From: Chara braunii
Lineage: Eukaryota > Streptophyta > Charophyceae > Charales > Characeae
Length of the DNA stretch: 29,038 nucleotides
NCBI GenBank assembly: GCA_003427395.1
Contig: BFEA01000381.1
Location: 1,392,721-1,421,758 of the forward strand
Direction of reading: 5' to 3'
Shown: positions 21,261 to 29,038 of the stretch, piece by piece
How positions within the stretch are numbered: position 1 is the first letter of the stretch
Layout of the letters: every line of letters starts with the position of its first letter
Made by a program: the position numbers and the translations under genes
The notes under the pieces: generated by a model
Told to the model about the DNA's origin: nothing
The model's database searches: none
Seen by the model: the letters and a program-made list of their open reading frames with translations, nothing else

Positions 21261-22360
21261 GAACTTCAAATTTTGTAAATGATAGCGTTTTTAAAAGTTT
21301 ACATTGTTGCGGCTCGTAGCGTTTCATTTAAACGTAGTTCAATGTACAGTTGGCTTGTAGCGTTTAATGTAGACGTACTTCAATCTTGCATTTGCGATTT
21401 CTTGCACGTGTCGGTACAATTTTGAACTTTAGTTACCAGTATAATTTTTGACTTTTAATTTTTCATGGGTACGACATTTCTTGAAGTAAGACAAAATCCA
21501 TGGTACTCACGTGAATTTCAGTTTTATATGACAATGTCATATCGGTTTATAATTTTTTGTCAAAGTGCGTCGGAATCCATACATAAACCATATAGTTTCG
21601 CCTTCACACAATGTCATGTCTACTACGTCTGATTCAAGTGCATTTCAATGTATGACAATGACATGTCAGTTTCGTCTTTAAAGTCACATAAATTATCGAA
21701 GTGTGATAGAGTCCAAAATTATCAAAGTGTCACAGTGTTGGAATCCATCCTTACATCACACCGAACAGACTGAGTGTCACGTTTTTTAATAAGTATGTAG
21801 TACATAAATTATCGAAGTGCGATGAAACCCATAGTCACTGTATTTAAACCGTCATCTCGTTTGTCGTGTCATTCGTTTGTCGTGTGATTCGTTAAACTTT
21901 GTCGTGATTAGTATACATTTAATAGAGTTAAAGCAAAAATTATTGAAGTGCGACGGAATCCATACTAGACTATTAGTACTTAAACCATCCGTGTGCTTGT
22001 TGTAAATGTCCCACTTCGATTGAGTTTCAATAAATTAAGGGAAGTCACAATGTCATCTAAAAGAGGTTCGACTCAATGCTGACTCAAAATTGAGCAAGGT
22101 GTAAAGAAATCGAGAGTTCAACAATTCATGTTATAACCGTAACGACTTTTAAGTTACAAAATTGATGGAAGTGCAATGGAATTCACACTTAATCCACATG
22201 ATCAAAAAGTGATTGCCTTGAATTTCCATTTTAGATTCAATTTATGGCCTCTCAATTGCATTCTTTGGGTTCCTAAGTTCCATTCAGGTCCAAAATATAG
22301 CGATTTTAACATGAAATTAATAGTGTGCGAGTACCAATTTAAAATATAATGTTATATTTT
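21261..22360. repeat. AT-rich tail with degenerate ~28-bp repeats
   Basis: No gene. Copies of AAATTATCGAAGTGCGAYGG followed by AATCCATA occur, with changes, at 21551, 21691, 21715, 21806, 21937 and 22158. Composition is clearly more AT-rich than the rest of the window. It directly follows ORFB copy 2 and may be the subterminal region of the element. I could not identify terminal inverted repeats or a target-site duplication. Confidence 0.6.
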
Positions 22361-23950
22361 AACGAATAACATGTTCTACGTTGGAGCTCAGTTTTCCCCT
22401 GGGGCTGCATGAGTTACCCATCCCAGTCCGAAAGTCTCTACTTTCCACTTCAGACTGAGATGGAGGAGGGTAGGGTGACATCGTGACACACGCCACCCCC
22501 CAAGGCTTTGATCTGAGCAGCTTTATTGTACAGTGTACCAGAATCCTACAGACTCGTTGATCGAAAAACGAGGTCCCTAGCAAGTGTGGCCATTGCAAAG
22601 TGGGGAGTGGTCCTGTTGGTGGACCTTCAGGGATCGACAAAAGACTTTCTGGTTAATGCTGTCAAGCAAGCCGGCCTCCTTCAGATGTTGTCATTAATGG
22701 TTACCCCATTAGTAGTGTGAGTGATCAGAAGAGACATGGATATTCCACTGGGTTGCTCGCGCTACTTCACTTGGCAGTTCGAGTCCACCGGACACCTTTG
22801 TCGAGACTGCTCGGCATTTAGAAGGGTATGAAGATGGTGAGCTCAACACTTGACTCAGTTGGGAGGGGACAATGTTGTGTAAGACAAGCGTTGGGTACTT
22901 GTGGGATTTGTCAGAGAGGACCACTCGGGGAAGAAGGGCTGACCTTGTGACGATCTCTTACATGTAAGAGTGTCATCTTCTGCGTAGTTGTACAGAGGAG
23001 GTTGGAGAAGAGAGAGAGGTGGGATGGAGGGGGGTCGGGGGGGGGCAATTGCACTAATGCCCCCGTTCTTTCGGGAAAGTCGGGACCACGACGATTGGGA
23101 GGACACGCTATAGCGAGTACGGAAAATAACGATTGACGATCGTTTTTTTTTTTTTTTTTTTTTTTTTTTTATCACGGAACTGGACGGGGATTTTTTGGTG
23201 CGGTTGCTGCACAGGGAAGTTTCTTCAATTTCTTTTTGAATTTTGAACCGACACAGGTTCTCGTAATTTCTTCTTGCAGTTAGGATTTTAATTAGGCTAG
23301 GAATTTGGGAGCATCGTAATTTTGGCTGTAACGGCACAGGGCTCCCTACTCGTGCACACATTAGTGCGTATTGCTCTACACCCTGCTCCCGCAACGCCTA
23401 AATTCTAATCGCAATTGTAATCGCTTCTTTCTCTTTCTTGACGAGCGCAGACGTAACTGTAATCCTCGCCGTTCTTAATCTCTTCTCTTTCTTTTTGCCA
23501 CACAAAGTTTTTTTGTGTCTCTCTCCCGTCTGTCTCATTGGCTTACAAGTGGATGACTGGATCGATGCGTGGACTGCGGCTATATCTCCCACAACGCGGC
23601 CCCTCGTGCACCCGAAGGCACTCCCTCCTCACTTCGTCTTGCTTAAGCATAATCCGAAATTACCTCGCGCAACTACTGACTGCTATAAAGCTTGCAAGCG
23701 TGACTAATTCACTCTCTAATCTACACTTGGGAGTTGGCGAGATCGAGAGGGTCGGCTTACGAGCGGAGACTGGAAGGTGGGTAGGGAGTTGGGCGTTCCA
23801 ACGAGTTGGTGCTCGGTATGCGGGGTTGACGTGTGTCCACGAAGGACTGTGGCATAAGGGCGAACCTGGCTTGCATACTCGGACCAAGCGAGGTGAGAAC
23901 TTCGGGTTGTTGATCTGTGTGAGGCGACGGACTGTCCTCATCGTGGGAAC

Positions 23951-23953
<3 letters not shown>
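22361..23953. other. Gene-free stretch with a 28-base poly-T
   Basis: No gene is recognised on either strand. A pure T run lies at 23143-23170 (read from the minus strand, poly-A), which could mark a retroposed sequence end, but I found no matching target-site duplication. Confidence 0.4.
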
Positions 23954-24041
<88 letters not shown>

Positions 24042-24042
24042 N

Positions 24043-24132
<90 letters not shown>
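23954..24132. repeat. (AG)n microsatellite with one N
   Basis: A pure GA repeat. The N at 24042 coincides with a phase change of the repeat, so it stands for unresolved length rather than one unknown base. Confidence 0.98.
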
Positions 24133-24133
<1 letters not shown>

Positions 24134-24699
24134 CGGTGTGCTGAAAAGGGAATTGTTTTCTTCGCATCTTTTGTGCAATTTTGATCTCTCGCTTCGGCGT
24201 TCTCAATTGCGGCACTTTCTGGACTTTCCTATCTTTTCTTGGATTCATGTATGAAGCATCTTTATCTCGCCCACCTCTACGTTTTGATTGTCTGAAGGAT
24301 TGTTGATTGTAGAAACAAGGGCGCAAGAAATAAACGCCTTGCGGAACTGTGAAGATATGTATGTGAATCCGCCCACTTGTGACATAATAATGCCCTTGTG
24401 ATGATCGGACGTGTGATTTGTTGTTTCCCGCAAACCAACCTGGATCGAGGTAGATGTATGTAGAACGAGCCGGGTGCGATCTGTGTATATGTTTGAGTAT
24501 GGGTTGGATTTTTCTGATGCATGAATTGCACACAATTGATATCTGATGTATAAGAACGCCATGGCCATCCGATCTATCTGAATTGATTCGGATTCGGTGG
24601 GAACCGGTCAGGTGCAGACACATATATGAGTGATCGCTAGACGACAGTTGTCTTGTATACGAGTGTTTGCCTGACTCAGCACCTCCTCTCGTTGCATAG
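24133..24699. other. Gene-free stretch
   Basis: No domain, repeat or RNA gene is recognised. Minus-strand frames here carry on from the (AG)n repeat and look non-coding. Confidence 0.4.
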
Positions 24700-25317
24700 T
24701 CAAATGTATGAGTTAAGCCCCCCTTGCCCAACATGGATGTCCGCCTGCCATTCTGGATCATGGACCGTGCCTGTCTGAGGACCCCGAGTGCAGGGAATAC
24801 TGGGGTAACGAACAACTCTTCCGCCGATCGAAATTACAACTTCCAGTTTACTCTTATCAAACGGAGGACGATCGGCAGTGTGCTCAGGACTTTCACTTGG
24901 CCCTTGGACGGAATTCCCGAACCCGAGATTACCCCAACGCCCGTAATTATCAGTACCATCTTCAATCGGGGTTCGTCGTCATTGAAACCGACTTCCCTTC
25001 ATTCTATCTCCTTCTCCCTTATCACCATCTGATGGTCGTTCCCTGGCATTCGATCGCGCACTGCTGGCCCTAGAAGCCGTGTTTTGAGTGCTATCAGTAC
25101 AATACTTACCAGGTGGCGGGATTCGTACAACGGACCCGCTTTGAAGCTGAGCACCGAGAACACAGTCTCTGGCTGACGACGTCCACGTCAGACTCGGAGA
25201 TTTGTGAAACTCGCCGCCGAAAGGTGTTTGAACAGAGAGACACCCAGTGTGTTCCATCAGTGCACCAGTTGCGAGCTTGTCCAAGGCGACGGTGGCGGCG
25301 AAATTAGCCATTCGAAC
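24700..25317 (-). pseudogene. Candidate minus-strand gene fragment, unknown product
   Basis: The minus strand shows GGTTTTGCCTTTTCTCAG ending at 25318, a good 3' splice site. Six bases later comes GAATGGCTAAT with the ATG at 25311 in a plant-like start context. The frame (MANFAATVALDKLATGAL...) could be an organelle-targeting N-terminus. A strong 5' splice consensus CTG|GTAAGTAT is at 25110/25109, so an internal exon 25317-25110 is possible. Alternatively the frame reads on to a TGA at 24979 and then, in the same frame, for 92 more plausible codons (DNYGRWGNLGFGNS, KLEVVISIGGRVVRYP) to 24700. I do not recognise the protein. It could be a spliced gene, a pseudogene, or chance. Confidence 0.3.
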
Positions 25318-26198
25318 CTGAGAAAAGGCAAAACCCCAGACCCAGCCCTGCACAGAAACCGCTTTTCCATCCCCGAACCTTGACACAGGAGATCTCAGTT
25401 CCGACCTGGGACTCCACCCCACTTTCCTAAAATCCTTGGCAAACCCCCACTACGCACTTCTGGGCCCCCTATCACTCCGAAAACAGGAAGTCGTGCTGGG
25501 CGTGAGGTGGGCATCACAGCCCTGCATAGGCCATGTCCCCAGGACAATCATCTGATTTGGGCAGACAGGAACAGAGCCCACTTTGATAACAGGCCATACT
25601 TTGATGTGGAAATGAAAGGGGCAATGAAGAGTGGTCTCAGGCGAGAGCTCGGGATGGCGTAGGAGAGTTGGGTGTGGCAGGGGTTCAAGGCGCACCCGGT
25701 GGTGGTTCTTGCGGACGTGAGCCCAAGGCACTGGCTTGGCTGGGGTTCACAGGACCCCAGCACTCCGGGTCTGGTTTTGTGCAAGTGGCTGCAGCAGTAG
25801 AGTTGAGGTTAACAGTACATTCTCGGGGATGGTAGGCGGAGGCAAGAACTAGGGAAGGATTCGTAGCAGTTGGCTGGGGGAGCGGTAACTACTAGGGGGA
25901 CCAGCGCTGTCAGTCAGAAGGGGGGAGGTTAGAGAGTGTGGACTCTGTGGAGGTATAGGGGGAAGTTAGAGATTGTGGACTCTGTGGAGGTATAGGGGGG
26001 CACTTGGTAATTACAGACACAGTGGTCTGTTAGGGGAGGGACAGCGTTGAAGGGACGAGGTTCCGGTGGGTAGGTTAGACCTGGGAGCCGTAATAGGCTC
26101 TGACAGTGTAGTACTTAGGGTAGGGTAGAGGTGCTGTTCTCATTGGTTACTCTTTACACCATTATTGATGCAGTTTGCAATGGAATGAGGAGGAAGTC
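25318..26198. other. Gene-free stretch with a 37-bp tandem duplication
   Basis: Two near-identical 37-bp units sit at 25928-25964 and 25965-26001 (GTGGACTCTGTGGAGGTATA core). Part of the left end would be 5' flank or intron if the candidate minus-strand gene is real. Nothing else is recognised. Confidence 0.5.
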
Positions 26199-26244
26199 TG
26201 ATTGGTTGCATTGGTGATTGGTTGCACGGGTGATTGGTTGTGGC
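26199..26244. repeat. 16-bp tandem repeat with inverted CCAAT boxes
   Basis: TGATTGGTTG recurs at 26199, 26215 and 26231. Each contains ATTGG, a CCAAT box on the minus strand. The repeat ends about 10 bp before the first U6-like sequence. Confidence 0.7.
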
Positions 26245-26252
26245 TAATGAAG

Positions 26253-26336
26253 CCCTCCGGGACATCCGTTAAAATTGGAGCGATTCAGAGAAGATTAGCA
26301 TAGCGCCCCCACAAGGATGACACGCATAAATCGAGA
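26253..26336 (+). pseudogene. U6 snRNA-like sequence 1
   Basis: Recognised as U6 from GGGACATCCG, TTAAAATTGGA, CAGAGAAGATTAGCAT, and CAAGGATGACACGCATAAAT followed by CGAG, in order and at normal spacing. The AGC triad is intact, but the ACAGAGA box reads TCAGAGA. The 5' stem-loop is reduced. The 3' end runs into an A-rich tail (AAAAAATAAAATAAA) instead of a T-run terminator, and no TATA or upstream sequence element of plant U6 genes is visible. Most likely a retroposed copy. Confidence 0.75.
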
Positions 26337-26952
26337 AAAAATAAAATAAACTAAAATAACATCCATATGTATGATTAGGGGGCTGTCCCCAAAAAACAGA
26401 AAGTCATAATAATTAGGGGTCGCGGTGCTGGTCATTCATCAATCCCGTGCTCTGCTGATATCATGCAAAAGGGACGAAGGATGCGCCCGTTTCCAAGCAC
26501 AAGCTGCTCCCCGCGGATAGGCGATGAAGTTTGGTGAATGTAGCAGCAACTCCGAGGCCCCGTGACCAGTGAAAGGGTCAGGTATTGTCCTTCATCGGCA
26601 CGAAACTGATGTCGATTCTTGCCCGTCTACTTCTCCGGAAGTCACGCGGGAGAGATTGCCCTTGCATTTGCCATGTGGAGTGTCATTATTATTTTTTTTT
26701 TGTAACTTTGCGCATGGCCCGTAACATTATTGGATACCTCCTTCAAAACGGTGCAGCATGGCCCCTGTATGCGCAAGCAGGAGACGCCCCCAAAATTTTA
26801 AAAAATCGCAAAATGAGAGGCCAGATACAGTCGTTCGTTTACAATCTGGCCGCTCGCTTCGCCATTTCGCGATTTCGCGATCTTGCGATTTTGCGGGCCG
26901 TGTGTGAGTACTTCGGGCCCTAAGCGAGGCTGATTGATGCACAGATGCGTGT
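26337..26952. other. Gene-free stretch between the two U6-like copies
   Basis: A 17-bp motif (GGTGAAYGTAGYAGYAA) at 26533 recurs at 27103, after the second U6-like copy. GCGATTTCGCGATCTTGCGATTTTGCG at ~26870-26895 is a short imperfect tandem. A 112-codon plus frame crosses here without recognisable features. Confidence 0.4.
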
Positions 26953-27048
26953 ACTTCGGGACATCCGTTAAAATTGGAATGCTACAGAGAGACAAGACTA
27001 CCGGCACCATGGCCCCTGCGCGAGGATGATCCGCAATAATCGAGAATG
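26953..27048 (+). pseudogene. U6 snRNA-like sequence 2, more diverged
   Basis: CTTCGGGACATCCGTTAAAA then TTGGAA, CTACAGAGAG, CCATGGCCCCTGCGCGAGGA and ATAATCGAGAATGG follow U6 order. ACAGAGA is intact, but the GATTAGC segment is replaced by a longer unrelated stretch, and GACACGC is changed to GATCCGC. It shares CCGTTAAAA with copy 1, where most plant U6 reads CCGATAAAA. There is no T-run terminator. Probably non-functional. Confidence 0.65.
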
Positions 27049-27204
27049 GTGCACACACGCGGCTGTTAGAAAACACCTTATAGGCTCGTCCCCAGGGAGT
27101 CGGGTGAACGTAGTAGTAATGGCAAGGGCTACCCCTTCTCCCTTTTCTGTTTTTTTCGTTGTTGTTTTTTACCTCTTTTGGAAAGGAGGAGAAAATGCGT
27201 GTGG

Positions 27205-27240
27205 ACAAAAACAAAAACAAAAACAAAAACAAAAACAAAG
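27205..27240. repeat. (ACAAAA)n hexanucleotide repeat
   Basis: Six units of ACAAAA upstream of the glutamine synthetase promoter. Confidence 0.95.
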
Positions 27241-27298
27241 AGTCTGATTCCACGGGGGTCTGTTCAGTGGCCACTTGTGCATTATTCAGCCTCAGGAC

Positions 27299-27304
27299 CA
27301 CGTG
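27299..27304 (+). promoter_or_regulatory. G-box (CACGTG)
   Basis: CCACGTGCC lies about 110 bp upstream of the TATA box of the glutamine synthetase gene. G-boxes bind bZIP/bHLH factors in plants; a role here is inferred from position only. Confidence 0.45.
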
Positions 27305-27414
27305 CCGGGAGAATGGGGACTTTCTCTCTCGCCTTCCCACTGCGGAGGAAGCGGCCCGCCTCTCCACTCCCGCACCTCAGATGGATCGATCACGAGAACG
27401 GCGGAGTCCATAGG

Positions 27415-27421
27415 TATATAG
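27415..27421 (+). promoter_or_regulatory. TATA box of the glutamine synthetase gene
   Basis: TATATAG stands 210 bp before the start codon. A transcript starting ~30 bp downstream (~27445) would have a ~185-base leader, and that leader contains no ATG before 27631. Confidence 0.6.
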
Positions 27422-27630
27422 CCCCTCAATAGGCGTACTCCGACCAGTCCAGCGTCGTCTCGCAATCTAACTCATTACGGATCCGTCCCCTCTCCCACCG
27501 TCCCCTCCTACCTATCAAGCTGCCTCGCCGGTGCTCCAGCCAGCATTAGCAATTTAGCACCAGCACGGTGGCGGAGCAGAGCAGATTCGAATCCCTGAAG
27601 AAGCAGAGCAAAGTGAGAACGGGGACGAGG

Positions 27631-28701
27631 ATGGCGGCGACGGTAGATGACCTCTTGAGGCTGGAGATGCCTGCGGACGAGAAGCGCATCATTGCAGAGT
27701 ACATCTGGGTGGGAGGGAGCGGTCTTGACCTCAGGAGCAAGCCCCGCACTCTGCCTGGGCCCGTCAAGTCGGTGTCTGAGCTTCCCAAGTGGAACTACGA
27801 TGGCTCCAGCACGGGCCAGGCTCCGGGCGAGGACAGCGAGGTGATTCTCTATCCGCAGGCCATCTTCAGGGATCCCTTCAGAGGCGGCGACAACATCCTT
27901 GTNATGTGCGACTGCTACACTCCTCAGGGCGAGCCCATNCCCACCAACACCCGCTACGCNGCCAACAAGCTGTTCCAGCAGGCGCTGGAGACGGAGCCGT
28001 GGTTCGGCCTGGAGCAGGAGTACACTTTGCTGGAGAAGGAGCACAAGTGGCCGCTGGGCTGGCCCGTGAATGGCTACCCGGGCGCGCAGGGCCCGTACTA
28101 CTGCGGCGTGGGTGCTGACAAGGCGTGGGGGAGGCGCATCGTGGACGCCCACTACAAGGCCTGCGTGTACGCCGGCATCACAATCAGCGGGACCAACGGC
28201 GAGGTGATGCCCGGGCAGTGGGAGTTCCAGGTGGGGCCGGCCGTCGGGATCGCGGCCGGGGACGAGCTGTGGGTGGCGCGGTACTTGCTGGAGCGGATTA
28301 CTGAGATGGAGGGGGNNATTCTGTCCCTGGACCCGAAGCCCGTGCAAGGCGACTGGAACGGTGCCGGGTGCCACTGCAACTTCAGCACCAAGGCGATGAG
28401 GGAGGACGGCGGATGGGAGGTGATCATGGAGGGCGTGAAGAATCTGGAGCTGAGGCACAAGGAACACATCAAGGCGTACGGCGAGGGCAACGAGCGGCGG
28501 CTAACGGGCCGCCACGAGACGGCCAGCATGGACCGGTTCTCGTGGGCCGTTGCGAGCAGAGGGACGTCCGTGAGGATCGGAAGAGACACGGAGGCGAAGA
28601 AGAAGGGGTACATGGAGGACCGNCGCCCGGCGTCCAACATGGACCCGTACGTCGTCACCTCCCTCGTCTTCGACACCACCACGCTCTGGAAGCCATTATA
28701 G
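27631..28701 (+). CDS. GLN1: Cytosolic glutamine synthetase (GS1), intronless
   Basis: Makes glutamine from glutamate, ammonia and ATP (EC 6.3.1.2), the main route of ammonium assimilation. The ATG at 27631 gives 356 aa, the usual GS1 length, without a transit peptide, so it is cytosolic. The frame is open further upstream from a GTG at 27568, but that has no ATG. Visible motifs are [12 protein letters not shown] (residues 55-66), [10 protein letters not shown] (125-134; metal-binding Glu128/130), [15 protein letters not shown] (189-203; Glu191/198), NGAGCH (243-248; His248), GRHETA (293-298; Glu296) and [10 protein letters not shown] (331-340). Residue 249 is Cys, where most eukaryotic enzymes have Thr. 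There are no introns, although land-plant GS genes usually have many, so a retroposed copy is possible. Six Ns (27903, 27939, 27960, 28316, 28317, 28623) leave codons unresolved, five of them at third positions. Stop TAG. Confidence 0.95.
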   Translation: MAATVDDLLRLEMPADEKRIIAEYIWVGGSGLDLRSKPRTLPGPVKSVSELPKWNYDGSSTGQAPGEDSEVILYPQAIFRDPFRGGDNILXMCDCYTPQGEPXPTNTRYXANKLFQQALETEPWFGLEQEYTLLEKEHKWPLGWPVNGYPGAQGPYYCGVGADKAWGRRIVDAHYKACVYAGITISGTNGEVMPGQWEFQVGPAVGIAAGDELWVARYLLERITEMEGXILSLDPKPVQGDWNGAGCHCNFSTKAMREDGGWEVIMEGVKNLELRHKEHIKAYGEGNERRLTGRHETASMDRFSWAVASRGTSVRIGRDTEAKKKGYMEDXRPASNMDPYVVTSLVFDTTTLWKPL

Positions 28702-28977
28702 AATGAGGCATATACAGTGACATAGTATTTTTGTATGCATGTACGCCATCCCACATACGGGTGATTGTACTACTTGCAAGACTGTGTGTAGTTCGATTGT
28801 CTGGTATATCGGTTCCGCGTAAGTTATAGTGTACTGTGGTCCTTGCCCTTCGCCTTAGCAGCTTGAAGGGTGAATTATTTTACAATGATTTATTCATGAG
28901 ATAATGTGAATATATCTAGTCGGTACATCCCATTCAGAGCCGGTTCCGATAGTTGATTGTCTTCGAATTGTTCTTTG

Positions 28978-28980
<3 letters not shown>
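28702..28980 (+). other. 3' flank of the glutamine synthetase gene
   Basis: AT-richer sequence with no further frame, probably 3' UTR and downstream flank. I see no canonical AATAAA; AATGATTTATTC at ~28883 is only a loose candidate for a poly(A) signal. Confidence 0.4.

Positions 28981-29038
<58 letters not shown>
28981..29038. repeat. (GA)n microsatellite at the window end
   Basis: A pure GA repeat running off the right edge. Confidence 0.98.

Noticed and set aside
23660-24254. Ser-Leu and Arg-Glu repeat ORFs
   Set aside because: Translation of (AG)n.
25102-25112. ATACTTACC resembling the 5' end of U1 snRNA
   Set aside because: The match stops after nine bases. Read on the minus strand it is a consensus 5' splice site, the better explanation.
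27568-27630. N-terminal extension of glutamine synthetase
   Set aside because: It would need a GTG start. The ATG at 27631 gives the standard 356-aa GS1.
27508-28467. 319-codon minus-strand ORF opposite glutamine synthetase
   Set aside because: Shadow of the GC3-rich GS coding strand.

Overview
This window looks like a nuclear scaffold piece from a streptophyte plant, most likely a charophyte green alga of the Chara type. The lineage is an inference. It rests on a plant-type cytosolic glutamine synthetase at the right end, plant-style U6-related sequences, a DUF7869-type transposon protein, and very heavy low-complexity and tandem-repeat content. Nothing is bacterial in style: there are no operons and no ribosome binding sites. 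The assembly is draft quality, with a 265-base N gap (16700-16964), single Ns, and an exact 38-bp Nextera mate-pair junction adapter left at 10035-10072. Continuity across position ~10050 should therefore not be trusted.

Left part (1-7620). A decayed minus-strand gene of about 1,200 codons fills 1-3604. It carries at least four in-frame stops and three frameshifts, and it has a region shaped like a permuted N4/N6 DNA methyltransferase. A minus-strand ORF of 289 aa (5077-5946) follows. It belongs to a family whose second copy lies at 20358-21260. It sits between two clusters of a 24-bp interrupted palindrome (8-bp arms, 8-bp asymmetric spacer), and the right-hand cluster is built into a tandem array of ~370-390-bp units.

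Middle (7620-16700). This stretch has no convincing genes. It holds CA-rich microsatellite, the adapter, an 860-bp CAT/ATG trinucleotide tract that contains a long fold-back palindrome, and a ~1.04-kb tandem repeat (three copies, ~12980-15440) that again carries the 24-bp palindrome and a strong hairpin. A hairpin-rich segment with a TATAAAA-like tail precedes the N gap.

Transposon part (17046-22360, plus strand). A DUF7869-type protein is broken by a 23-bp duplication and six in-frame stops. A second, paralogous protein (ORFB) is broken by one stop. An AT-rich tail follows with about six degenerate copies of a ~28-bp motif. This looks like one decayed mobile element.

Right part (22360-29038). 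Mostly unrecognised sequence with poly-T and (AG)n tracts. There is a weak candidate minus-strand gene fragment with good splice signals (24700-25317) and two U6-snRNA-like copies 700 bp apart. It ends with an intact, intronless 356-codon cytosolic glutamine synthetase with G-box, TATA box and ATG-free leader. Five of six isolated Ns in that gene are at third codon positions, which points to collapsed near-identical copies.
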